Shown here: positions 16,023 through 23,806 of the stretch, one piece after another | Numbering within the stretch: position 1 is the first letter of the stretch | Layout: every line of letters starts with the position of its first letter | Assembly (NCBI GenBank): GCA_017449745.1 | Contig: JAFTFD010000128.1 | Location: 1 to 36,527 of the forward strand | From: Lachnospiraceae bacterium | Lineage (GTDB): Bacteria > Bacillota > Clostridia > Lachnospirales > Lachnospiraceae | Length of the DNA stretch: 36,527 nt | Reading direction: 5' to 3' | Notes under the pieces: model-generated | The model's input: only the letters and a program-made list of their open reading frames with translations | Told to the model about the DNA's origin: nothing | Database searches by the model: none | Translations under genes and position numbers: made by a program

Positions 16023-16904
16023 TCAGAGATCAAAGAATTCGATTCCGCCCTCATCCTGCTGCGCATCGTAGTTGTCGCTGCTATATCTTCCGTTCGTATA
16101 GGAATAAGAATCCGTATACTGCTCACCGCCAAAGGTAAAGGAATCCGTAAAGTCCGCAACGCTGCCGATCGCGCCGGTCCCGTTTCCGTTTGTGCTCAGC
16201 TGTCCGAGTCCGGAAGGGATCTCAGCCGTGTTCATGCTGTTATAAGCGTTTTTGCGGCTGCCGCTGTTGACCTGCTCAGACTGTGCCATTCCGGAGGGTC
16301 TGGATGCCTTCTTTCGCGGTGCCGGCTCAGATGCGCTGTTCCTGCTTGCGGAGCTGCTCTTTGCCGCAGCGCTCTTACCGGAAGAACTGCTCTTTTTGCC
16401 GATGAGCCCGCCAGCCAGTCCGCTCTTGGAAGACGTGCCTTTTGAAGAACCGCTCCTGGAAGTGCTGTTTTTGGAAGAGCTGCTCTTACGTTTTACCGGC
16501 TCTGCCGGCTCATATCCATAACCGCTGTCATAGCTGTCCGCGGGATAAGGATCATAGGCCGGTTCATCATAGGCCGGCTCCTGATAGGACGGGGCATGAT
16601 AGGCCGGCGCCTCGTAGTGAGGCGTTCTGCGATAATCCGCAGTTGCACCGATGTTATAAAGATAGTCATCCGCCGCTTTCTGCGCTGCCTCGAAAATTCC
16701 GGAGAGCTGCAGAGCTGCCTCTGCGATTGACCCGGCGCGATCGATAACGATCTGCCTCTCATCGAGCTGGCGGTTTGCCGCATCCAACTCATCCCTGAGC
16801 CTGTCGATCTCCTTGCTCTGCTCGAGCAGGAGCTCCAGCAATTCTGCCCTTGTCAGGCGCTTTAGATCTCTATCCGTATGTCCCTGCTGACTTCTACCAG
16901 CCAT
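16023..16904 (-). CDS. Coiled-coil and low-complexity protein ('DNA repair protein' type)
   Basis: A 293-residue protein. Residues about 15-55 form a predicted coiled coil (LTRAELLELLLEQSKEIDRLRDEL). A conserved helical segment follows (AGSIAEAALQLSGIFEAAQKAADDYL, 56-82). The remainder is low-complexity: Tyr/Pro/Glu repeats of the form APAYxxPxY (about 94-125), then a Ser/Lys-rich stretch (about 139-200). Lachnospiraceae relatives with the same N terminus are often named 'DNA repair protein', but nothing here shows a repair activity. It has no signal peptide, membrane segment or sortase motif. The ATG follows AAAGGAG. It is the last gene of the sortase-led operon. Confidence 0.72.
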   Translation of the reverse strand: MAGRSQQGHTDRDLKRLTRAELLELLLEQSKEIDRLRDELDAANRQLDERQIVIDRAGSIAEAALQLSGIFEAAQKAADDYLYNIGATADYRRTPHYEAPAYHAPSYQEPAYDEPAYDPYPADSYDSGYGYEPAEPVKRKSSSSKNSTSRSGSSKGTSSKSGLAGGLIGKKSSSSGKSAAAKSSSASRNSASEPAPRKKASRPSGMAQSEQVNSGSRKNAYNSMNTAEIPSGLGQLSTNGNGTGAIGSVADFTDSFTFGGEQYTDSYSYTNGRYSSDNYDAQQDEGGIEFFDL

Positions 16905-16936
16905 GACGTGTTACTCCTTTCCTATTCCGCATCGCA

Positions 16937-16978
16937 CAGGAGAAATTCGCGACTGCACGAAGTACTGCGTTTCTCCTG
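16937..16978 (-). repeat. Hairpin between the last two sortase-operon genes
   Basis: CAGGAGAAA (16937-16945) pairs perfectly with TTTCTCCTG (16970-16978). Inside, CGC and GCG extend the fold. In the minus orientation it precedes the ribosome binding site of the downstream gene by about 20 bases, so it could act as a processing or translation-control structure. Confidence 0.6.
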
Positions 16979-17045
16979 AATTGCGATTTGAGTCGCTTGA
17001 GGTTCAAATCAAGTGATGAAAAATATACATCAGCATATTTTCACA

Positions 17046-17696
17046 CTACTCACTCTCCGTCTCATCCCAGACATGTTCCTCCAGGAGCTCGTCCGGATCC
17101 ATATTTTTATCCAATGCACTCTCCATCAAATGGATCATTTCCCAGATCGACCTGAAATTGAGGGTCTTGTTCTCATCCGCCCAGGTGATCCTGCCCTGCC
17201 ATGTGCTGTTCTGGCGATGCTGTACCCGGATAATAAATGTCTCAAGATACCCGTGCTGTTCCAGCAGATCTTTATCTGACATAACTCTTTTCCTGTCCTT
17301 TCTGACAAATGATGCCGGCTCCTGTGTGCTCATCTGCACAGCCGCTGCTGCCGGTTCCGATGCATCCTCCGCGGATCCGCCGCCGGCGTCTCCGTCCGCG
17401 GTCTCTTCCCTGACGATCCGGATCTCTTCATGCATGACATGACCGGCTTCCTTGCGCCGCGTTTCCTTTTTTTCCTGCTCTTCGGTAAATTCCCGGATGT
17501 TGGTTCCCTCTCTGGGAAAATCCAGGTACTCGAACAGCGCATTCATATTGTAGATCAGAGTATCTACATTTTCAAACGGTACCGCCACAGAACGGTATGC
17601 GCTGTACATCCTACCGCGTATAGATCTGTTCGCGATGGAATCCACGCATACGACTATGCCGTTAGGCGCACCGATATAGATCTGGGATCCTTCCAT
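17046..17696 (-). CDS. Protein of unknown function in sortase operon
   Basis: A 216-residue protein I do not recognise. It has a globular N-terminal part (about 1-65, SQIYIGAPNGIVVCVDSIAN), a charged and Ala-rich linker (70-145), and a compact C-terminal module (about 152-195, TFIIRVQHRQNSTWQGRITW then SIWEMIHLMESAL). It has no membrane segment. The ATG at 17696 has GGAG nine bases upstream; a TTG five codons earlier has no site. It lies 81 bp downstream of the SARP-type regulator and shares its operon. Confidence 0.75.
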   Translation of the reverse strand: MEGSQIYIGAPNGIVVCVDSIANRSIRGRMYSAYRSVAVPFENVDTLIYNMNALFEYLDFPREGTNIREFTEEQEKKETRRKEAGHVMHEEIRIVREETADGDAGGGSAEDASEPAAAAVQMSTQEPASFVRKDRKRVMSDKDLLEQHGYLETFIIRVQHRQNSTWQGRITWADENKTLNFRSIWEMIHLMESALDKNMDPDELLEEHVWDETESE

Positions 17697-17777
17697 AACA
17701 CAAAGCTCCAAAATTCAGCAGGCCTTGAATGCCGGTCACTTCCGTCCAGAATCTTTCAGATTCTGAACCGTCTCCTG

Positions 17778-18992
17778 TTACTGATTCTGTTCAAACTCGT
17801 CCTGCGTGTACACGACGCTGTTTACATAATACTGGATCCCGCTTCTCTTACTGTCTGCAAGGAAGCGGAAATTGATCCTCTTCTGAACGATATTACAGTC
17901 CTCTCTGGATGTATTGATCAGAAGAACAAGGTACTGCCCCTTACCGTACCGGCAGATCGAGTCGCTGTGACGGACAGAGTGCAGGATCGCATCTCCCAGC
18001 CGCGCCGAGAGTCTCTCCAGGGTAGGACCCTCTTCCATGACTTCTCCGCGCGCGTTGACGATCATGCAGAGCATCAGATAAACGGACTGACCGCTTCGTT
18101 CTGTCATCCGTTCGATCAACTGATAGATCCCCTGGAAGACCGGATAAGTGCTCATGTAACCGCCTTCAGGTCTGACATGAAGGCCTGTCAGCCTCTCCTG
18201 GATCTCATCCAGCAGTGCGTGGGAGTGCGTGATCTGTCCGCCGAGCTTATCCAGCAGGTTGACCGTCGCGAAGGAAGGCCGGAATCCCATGGCCTCCATA
18301 TAATCATTAACGGTAGTTTCATAGAGATTTCTCGCCTCGGACTGGCGTCCCAGAGCGATCAGCGCCTCCATTGTCAGCGGCTCCCACTCGGAGAGCGGCT
18401 GGATGCGCATAGCATAGCGGCCCAGGCTCTCTAGCTGCAGATAATCGTGATTCATCCGCATCAAGGCGGCAGCATTATTGACACATTTGCAGAAAATCTC
18501 GCGATATCTGCGATCCTCCTGCGCGACCCAGATCATTCGGGTCTGCTGCGGGAGAAATTCACCGGTGTAGCACTGGCATGCCTCCTGATACAGGCGCATG
18601 CGGACATCCGGATCTCCCTCATTTTCCGCCTCGTCGTATAGCTTTGTGAACCTGGTACAGTCCTCATCTACCGGAATCTTGTCCGTCCAGAAAAAGTTGC
18701 CGCCTCTGTTTTCAAAATAATCCACATCCGGGAGTCCTGCGCTCCTCAACAGTTTCCGGGCATTATAAATGACGATGCGCATGGTATGGTGTACATCGGA
18801 GAGTTCCCTGTCCTCGAAGAGCATATCCTCGAGCTGAGATCTCGTGACGCCCTTTTCCCTCTGGTGCAGCATCACTTCCATCAGCTTGGTAAAATAGGAG
18901 TCTTTTCCTTTCGTACTCGCGCCGACCGGAACACCGTTCCATGACATGGAAAAAGCCCCGAACGTATTAACATGCAGAATGTTATCTTCCAT
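17778..18992 (-). CDS. SARP/BTAD-type regulator with degenerate GGDEF-like tail
   Basis: A 404-residue protein. Residues 1-105 form an OmpR/SARP-like winged helix region (MEDNILHVNTFGAFSMSWNG, then TRSQLEDMLFED). Residues about 110-250 are a helical BTAD-type TPR domain. Residues about 285-395 resemble a GGDEF domain, in which the signature reads GKGQY (350-354, in CRYGKGQYLVLL), so cyclic-di-GMP synthesis is unlikely and a sensory or dimerisation role is more plausible. It lies 30 bp downstream of the sortase gene. The ATG follows AGGTAAC. It probably regulates its own operon or surface functions, which is inference from context. Confidence 0.85.
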   Translation of the reverse strand: MEDNILHVNTFGAFSMSWNGVPVGASTKGKDSYFTKLMEVMLHQREKGVTRSQLEDMLFEDRELSDVHHTMRIVIYNARKLLRSAGLPDVDYFENRGGNFFWTDKIPVDEDCTRFTKLYDEAENEGDPDVRMRLYQEACQCYTGEFLPQQTRMIWVAQEDRRYREIFCKCVNNAAALMRMNHDYLQLESLGRYAMRIQPLSEWEPLTMEALIALGRQSEARNLYETTVNDYMEAMGFRPSFATVNLLDKLGGQITHSHALLDEIQERLTGLHVRPEGGYMSTYPVFQGIYQLIERMTERSGQSVYLMLCMIVNARGEVMEEGPTLERLSARLGDAILHSVRHSDSICRYGKGQYLVLLINTSREDCNIVQKRINFRFLADSKRSGIQYYVNSVVYTQDEFEQNQ

Positions 18993-19022
18993 AGTCGTTA
19001 CCTGACGGATTTACTGTGCAGA

Positions 19023-19901
19023 TCAAAGCTCCGCCGTTCCAATGAGAGCTCCCTGTACTATAAAATAATAAGTATGTTCCGTTCCCCAGCAGGTCGAGAG
19101 TGTTACGATCGGAGGCCTTTCTCCGAAATCAACTTCCAGATCTGCCGGATGATACTGTGAACGCTCCCGGCATTCTTCCACGAAACGGTCATATTCCTCA
19201 TCGGTCTCATAGAAGGCGTCGGTCGCATACATAGAATCCCTGACTGATAACTGATTATAGGCAAAAATGCGGTATTTGTACACCTTTCCGGGTGTATAAA
19301 TGTAAAAATAGGGGTCTTTCGGACACAGTTCCGGGTCTGCGGAGAACTTCTTGAGGCTCCCGAACATGGTCCCGTTTTTCATGTTGTGACCAAAGATCAG
19401 CGTGTTGCGGTCCGTCAGATCTCTGTTTGCGAGACAGTCCATGAAGATGCACCCTGAGAAATTGTATTCCCCCATGAACGTTGTATGCAGATAGTCCTCA
19501 TTATCCTTGCTGTGGACGACCGGATAGAGCATTTCCAGGACCGGCATGTAGATAACGCCGATGAAATCTTCGTTCATCCCGGCCAGTTCGTCAAAGCCGA
19601 TGTCCAGTCCCGGATACGTGATCGTCTCTTCTGCAGGCTCCTGTGTCTCCTCCTGAACAGCTGCCGGTGCCTGCACAGCTGTCACTGGTTTTTCCGCCTT
19701 TGCGACGGTCTCCTGCCCCGTTACATGGATCGCCTGCTCCTGTACCCTGGCATAGCTCTCTTTGGCCGCTTTGTATTCCAGATACTCCGGCACAAAAAAC
19801 CATAGCGAGACGGCCAGCACCGCCAGGCAAAGAAAAGGGAACAGGTAGAACAGGAAACTGCTCAATCCGCCTTTTTTTCTGTCATTCTCTATTTTATTCA
19901 T
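19023..19901 (-). CDS. Class B sortase, catalytic Arg position altered
   Basis: A 292-residue membrane-anchored transpeptidase-like protein. One transmembrane segment lies at about 14-36, followed by an Ala/Glu/Pro/Val-rich stalk (about 45-95) and the sortase fold (about 100-292). The catalytic H172 (FGHNMKNG) and C271 (LSTCWG) are present. The Arg usually found in the last strand (R followed by a hydrophobic and V-V) appears as Y279 in TYYFIVQG. No sorting-signal substrate (LPxTG or NPQTN type) is encoded nearby. The ATG follows AGAGGT. It is the first gene of a four-gene operon with its own promoter. Confidence 0.9.
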   Translation of the reverse strand: MNKIENDRKKGGLSSFLFYLFPFLCLAVLAVSLWFFVPEYLEYKAAKESYARVQEQAIHVTGQETVAKAEKPVTAVQAPAAVQEETQEPAEETITYPGLDIGFDELAGMNEDFIGVIYMPVLEMLYPVVHSKDNEDYLHTTFMGEYNFSGCIFMDCLANRDLTDRNTLIFGHNMKNGTMFGSLKKFSADPELCPKDPYFYIYTPGKVYKYRIFAYNQLSVRDSMYATDAFYETDEEYDRFVEECRERSQYHPADLEVDFGERPPIVTLSTCWGTEHTYYFIVQGALIGTAEL

Positions 19902-20013
19902 ATTTACCTCTTCTGCTGAAATGAATACTATAAAACTCTTTAATCAGATCATACAGAATCAGGCGTCATTCTTACCGTCAAACAAGATTTATCACTATCC
20001 CGCAAACATATTT

Positions 20014-20043
20014 ATTATACGCGCTGCTCACTTTGAAATGCAA
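20014..20043 (-). promoter_or_regulatory. Promoter of sortase operon
   Basis: On the minus strand TTGCAT (20043-20038), an 18-bp spacer and perfect TATAAT (20019-20014). It is back to back with the tRNA promoter. Confidence 0.6.
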
Positions 20044-20051
20044 ATCCGCAC

Positions 20052-20080
20052 TTGCAAACAGGCATCCCCTATGGTACAAT
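20052..20080 (+). promoter_or_regulatory. Promoter of tRNA-Thr
   Basis: TTGCAA (20052-20057), a 17-bp spacer and TACAAT (20075-20080), about 40 bp before the mature tRNA. Confidence 0.65.
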
Positions 20081-20119
20081 ACGACATGTCGTTTGGGGGC
20101 AGACGCCTTCATTCACGCT

Positions 20120-20192
20120 GCTGGCATGGCTCAGTCGGTAGAGCGTCGCATTGGTAGTGCGGAGGTCACGGGTCCGATTCCCGTTGCCAGCT
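20120..20192 (+). tRNA. tRNA-Thr (anticodon GGT)
   Basis: A 73-nt cloverleaf: acceptor GCTGGCA/TGCCAGC, D stem GCTC/GAGC, anticodon stem TCGCA/TGCGG with loop TTGGTAG (anticodon GGT at loop positions 3-5), T stem ACGGG/CCCGT, discriminator T. CCA is not encoded. It reads ACC and ACT codons. Confidence 0.97.
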
Positions 20193-20200
20193 TTATTATA

Positions 20201-20233
20201 AAAGCGTTGATTTCTTAGGAAGTCAACGCTTTT
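20201..20233 (+). terminator. Terminator after tRNA-Thr
   Basis: AAAGCGTTGA (20201-20210) pairs with TCAACGCTTT (20223-20232), with T-rich sequence on the plus strand. It also lies just past the helicase stop and may serve both strands. Confidence 0.88.
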
Positions 20234-20239
20234 TATTTC

Positions 20240-22708
20240 TTATCTTCTCCGTCTTCTCATCTTGCTGCGGCAGGAATCACAGATCCCGAAGGGGAAGTTC
20301 CACGCCAACGGCTTTCCGCAGTTGCGGCAGATCTTGCCGGCGAGGCGCTTCTGGCTGAGGATCGAGATCATCTTTCCTGCCAGTTCCTTTTTGAATTCCA
20401 TGACTTCCGCCATCTCCTCGGGGTGATGCATTCTGCGCATGTAAGAGTACAGCAGGTCACATTTGCGGTACTCCGCTTCCAGCCCGTCGAGATCGTCGGG
20501 GAGGCAGACGTGCGCCTGCTCAAGTTTGTAGGCGCGGCCGAGCGTCTCCTCATCCACCATATCCCGCCAGATGCGCATGAGTTCTGCTTTTTCGATATCA
20601 AACGGGATCATCGCCATATTGTAGATCAGGTCCCGGTCCTCCGTGACCTTCTCCGCCTCTATACACAGGCGTATGCACTCGTGCATATCCGCCTTGACAA
20701 ATCCCTCCTCCGGCTCCATGCTGTTCCACTGCCGCATGATATCCGAAATGCGGCCGGGAATTCCAAGAAGCGGTTCCGGAAACCCGATAACAGCATCGAG
20801 GATCGGGGGCAGCTGTGCCGCAAGATGATGGCGGACCATGCGCTTATCCTGGTCGGCGTTGACATAGCCGTTGTCAAATATTCCGAATCTCCCGGCTCTT
20901 CCTCCGATCTGTTTTACCTCCTGCGGCTGAAGAGGTCTCTCCTGTCTGCCGTCAAACTTGGTCGTCTCAAGGAATACGACGCGGCGGATCGGCAGATTCA
21001 GGCCCATTCCGACAGCGTCGGTCGTGACCAGGATCTTCGTCTCGCCTTCCCTGAATTTTCTTGCCTCCTCATGACGGACGTCATATGGAAGGGCGCCGTA
21101 AATAATGCTGCACCGGATATCCCTTGTTTTCTGGAGTTCCGCCGCAACCGCGTGTACATTTGCCCGGGAAAATACGATCAGCGCATCTCCATCCTCCACA
21201 CTGTTCGGGAAGGTAAACCTGCTGCTGTCCATCTCCAGCGACGTCATGCGCTGATGCTCCACGACCTCATAGGTATCACCGCAGGATTCGATGATGCGGA
21301 TCACGATCTCCTTTGCCTCCGGTGCCATACAGACATGTACTGTCCTGGCCTGGACGCCCATGATCGCAGCGGACCATCCGCCGCCTCTCTCGGGATCCGC
21401 GATCATCTGCGCCTCATCGATCACGGCGACCTCATAGTCGATCTCCGGATTCATCATTTCGATCGTCGAGGACTGGTAGTGCGAGAGCGGGCTCCCCGCG
21501 GCCTCTTCCCCGGTCAGCAGATAGGCATCCAGGCCTGCCCCTGCCAGTCTTTCATACTGCTCATAAGCCATGAGCCTGAGCGGTCCGTAATAGACGCCCG
21601 TCTCCGCCATCATCATCGCGTACATGGCGTCGTGCGTCTTACCTGAATTGGTGGGTCCGATATGCAGGATAAAATGGCGCTCCAGCGCTCTGGTGGCAGG
21701 ATACAGATCCGGATAGTGTTCCGGCATCGCACTGACGATATTCTGCGGCATGAACCGCCGGTTGTATTCATCCCGGATGTACTCCTCCGCGATCCCCTCA
21801 TAGCGGGGATTCATCTGGAGCAGCCGCAGGATCTCCTTCTCCTTAAAATGCCTTCCCAGCGCGCTCAGGATCCTGTCCTCGTTAAAATAACTGAGCAGTT
21901 CTTCCTCCATGAACCGTCTGGTCAGGCCGTATTCTTTCCTGTAGAATCTGTGCAGCTGCGGCAGGCGATGCAGGAGCTCTTCCTGCGCGTAGTAGAGCAG
22001 CTCGTGTTTTCTCCCGAGGAAGGCACAGACAGCCTCCTCATCGGGGTATTCCAGGGCATCCGCCAGAGACCCGATCGTATCCCGTGACAATTCCGTATTT
22101 TCCGTGACGGTATGCCGCCTTCTGAACTCCATCAGAACGCCGGGATCGATCTGCTCTTTTTTCAGATAATCCGCGATCTTTTTCTGCAGGATCTTGCGAA
22201 GACTCTCCTCGATGGAACGGCAAAGCGCCGCCGGATCTGTTCCCTCCAGCGCTGCGCGGATCTCATCATAAAAGCGGAAGACATATTCGTCCTGCACCCC
22301 TTTGAGAGTCAGGTTCATCCCCTCCTCATGCATCGCCTCCAGTGTCGGACGGTAGGTCAGGAACGGCGAGATCAGTCCCTCTGCCAGAGCCGCCTCATCC
22401 ATCCCCAGTTCATCCAGCGCTGCGCGGATCATTTCTTTGCCCTGCTCCGATTCCAGGAAGGCTTCCTGATCTGCTCTTTTGGGCAGGATCCCTTTATAAT
22501 ACCGGTTCAGGACGTCCTTCTGTGCGTTCCTGGACGCCTGCTCGATCATGTCCGTCTTCGTGTCTTCCACAAACCGCGAAAACAGCGGATCCTGCAGCAT
22601 TGCTGCCAGATCCGCCGCCTTAACGCCCTGTTTTTTCCCCGATGAGAATGCTCCTCCGGTATTCTCCCCGGCTGCGCGTTTTTTTCTACCTGTTCTTTTT
22701 TTAGCCAT
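20240..22708 (-). CDS. SUV3-like superfamily 2 RNA helicase with zinc ribbon
   Basis: An 822-residue ATP-dependent helicase resembling SUV3/SUPV3L1, the helicase of the mitochondrial RNA degradosome. A helical N-terminal region (about 1-340) precedes motif I GPTNSGKT (351-358), DEAQ (431-434), a motif V-like TTDAVGMGLNLPIRRVVF, and motif VI QIGGRAGRFG (600-609). The C terminus ends in a four-Cys ribbon (C794, C797, C810, C813) and a poly-Arg tail, suggesting nucleic-acid binding. The N-terminal region is much longer than the minimal helicase core and I cannot assign it. No ribosome binding site is visible before the ATG. It is a single gene. Confidence 0.88.
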   Translation of the reverse strand: MAKKRTGRKKRAAGENTGGAFSSGKKQGVKAADLAAMLQDPLFSRFVEDTKTDMIEQASRNAQKDVLNRYYKGILPKRADQEAFLESEQGKEMIRAALDELGMDEAALAEGLISPFLTYRPTLEAMHEEGMNLTLKGVQDEYVFRFYDEIRAALEGTDPAALCRSIEESLRKILQKKIADYLKKEQIDPGVLMEFRRRHTVTENTELSRDTIGSLADALEYPDEEAVCAFLGRKHELLYYAQEELLHRLPQLHRFYRKEYGLTRRFMEEELLSYFNEDRILSALGRHFKEKEILRLLQMNPRYEGIAEEYIRDEYNRRFMPQNIVSAMPEHYPDLYPATRALERHFILHIGPTNSGKTHDAMYAMMMAETGVYYGPLRLMAYEQYERLAGAGLDAYLLTGEEAAGSPLSHYQSSTIEMMNPEIDYEVAVIDEAQMIADPERGGGWSAAIMGVQARTVHVCMAPEAKEIVIRIIESCGDTYEVVEHQRMTSLEMDSSRFTFPNSVEDGDALIVFSRANVHAVAAELQKTRDIRCSIIYGALPYDVRHEEARKFREGETKILVTTDAVGMGLNLPIRRVVFLETTKFDGRQERPLQPQEVKQIGGRAGRFGIFDNGYVNADQDKRMVRHHLAAQLPPILDAVIGFPEPLLGIPGRISDIMRQWNSMEPEEGFVKADMHECIRLCIEAEKVTEDRDLIYNMAMIPFDIEKAELMRIWRDMVDEETLGRAYKLEQAHVCLPDDLDGLEAEYRKCDLLYSYMRRMHHPEEMAEVMEFKKELAGKMISILSQKRLAGKICRNCGKPLAWNFPFGICDSCRSKMRRRRR

Positions 22709-22750
22709 ATATGAGAATTATTCTATCTTTCTATTAAATACAATGATACA

Positions 22751-22792
22751 AAGGTCAAAAGGCAGAAAAGCATCCTTTGGCCTTTTGACCTT
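22751..22792 (-). terminator. Terminator after CPBP protease gene
   Basis: A perfect 13-bp stem AAGGTCAAAAGGC (22751-22763) pairs with 22780-22792, seven bases past the CPBP stop codon in the minus orientation. Confidence 0.8.
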
Positions 22793-22798
22793 AGGAAG

Positions 22799-23806
22799 TT
22801 ATAACCACTTGACAAAGCCAGGAAGTGCCGCAGGCACTTCCTCTGCCGGCGCGGGCGTCCCCGTCATGGACAACGCAAAATGCATAAAGACGCACATGCC
22901 AAGGCAGATCACCAGGGCAAGGATCAGGGAAAAAGTAAAGATTCTCTGCTTTTTCCCGTTTTTCTCAAGGACCAGGTCTTCTTCCCTGACAAGGATCTCT
23001 CCGCGCACCTGTCTTCTGTAATCGATCGTCCGGTACTCGTTTGCGGATATTTTCCTGCAAACCACGAACACCAGCGGCGTACAGATCAGTGTAAGAGCAA
23101 AGGTAAGTATCCCGGCTTCTTTGGTGTCATAATTAAGATACTGCAGCGGCAGGAACTGGGCGACATCGGAGTTCCACTCAAAAACCATGTTCTCGAAAAC
23201 TGAGAAGAAATTATTCAGGAAGTGCATGAACATGGATGCCCAGATGCTCCCTGCGGACTCCATGACAAAGCTCAAAATTATACCCAGTATAAAGGCATAG
23301 GAAAACTGCGTGAAGTTCATGTGGAACAAGCCGAATTCCAGGGCCGTCAGCACGATGACCGGAACAAGCTTTCTTCCTGAGCGCAGATAGGAGTGATGCA
23401 GCACGCCCCGAAAGACAAATTCTTCAAAAAAGCCCGGCAGAGCCGCGACTGTGAACGCATCAATAAAGAAATTGTCCGTAAAAAGCATGTCCTCTGCATC
23501 CGCGAGAAAGTCCGGCGAAAACCTGGTCGAGAGCTCATAAAAAGTTGAGGACAGCGGCTGTACCATGAATGTGATCAGCGCCACCCAGCCGAGCGTGGAC
23601 CATCTGATCCTGCGGAAGCCAATGCCATCCCTTACAGATACCTTATCTGCCTTCAGATAGAGAAATGCTATCAGAATAAGGAGCAGATCTCTTGCCCCCT
23701 CTTCCAGCCAGATCGGGATATCCTGGAAGAAATAAAACAGAAAACTTTCCACCAGAAAGACAGCCAGTACAAGCAGAAAATAGAAATTGGCGTGTTTGAC
23801 CTTCAT
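22799..23806 (-). CDS. CPBP family intramembrane metalloprotease
   Basis: A 335-residue polytopic membrane protein of the CAAX-protease/bacteriocin-processing (Abi) family. The three active-site motifs are present: EExxxR at E128-E129-R133 (FEEFVFRG), FxxxH at F158-H162 (FGLFH) and HxxxN at H195-N199 (HFLNN). It may cleave peptides in the membrane or act in bacteriocin self-immunity; the substrate is unknown. Its ATG overlaps the potassium channel stop by 4 bases (ATGA), so the two genes are translationally coupled. AAAGGAG lies about 12 bases upstream. Confidence 0.9.
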   Translation of the reverse strand: MKVKHANFYFLLVLAVFLVESFLFYFFQDIPIWLEEGARDLLLILIAFLYLKADKVSVRDGIGFRRIRWSTLGWVALITFMVQPLSSTFYELSTRFSPDFLADAEDMLFTDNFFIDAFTVAALPGFFEEFVFRGVLHHSYLRSGRKLVPVIVLTALEFGLFHMNFTQFSYAFILGIILSFVMESAGSIWASMFMHFLNNFFSVFENMVFEWNSDVAQFLPLQYLNYDTKEAGILTFALTLICTPLVFVVCRKISANEYRTIDYRRQVRGEILVREEDLVLEKNGKKQRIFTFSLILALVICLGMCVFMHFALSMTGTPAPAEEVPAALPGFVKWL

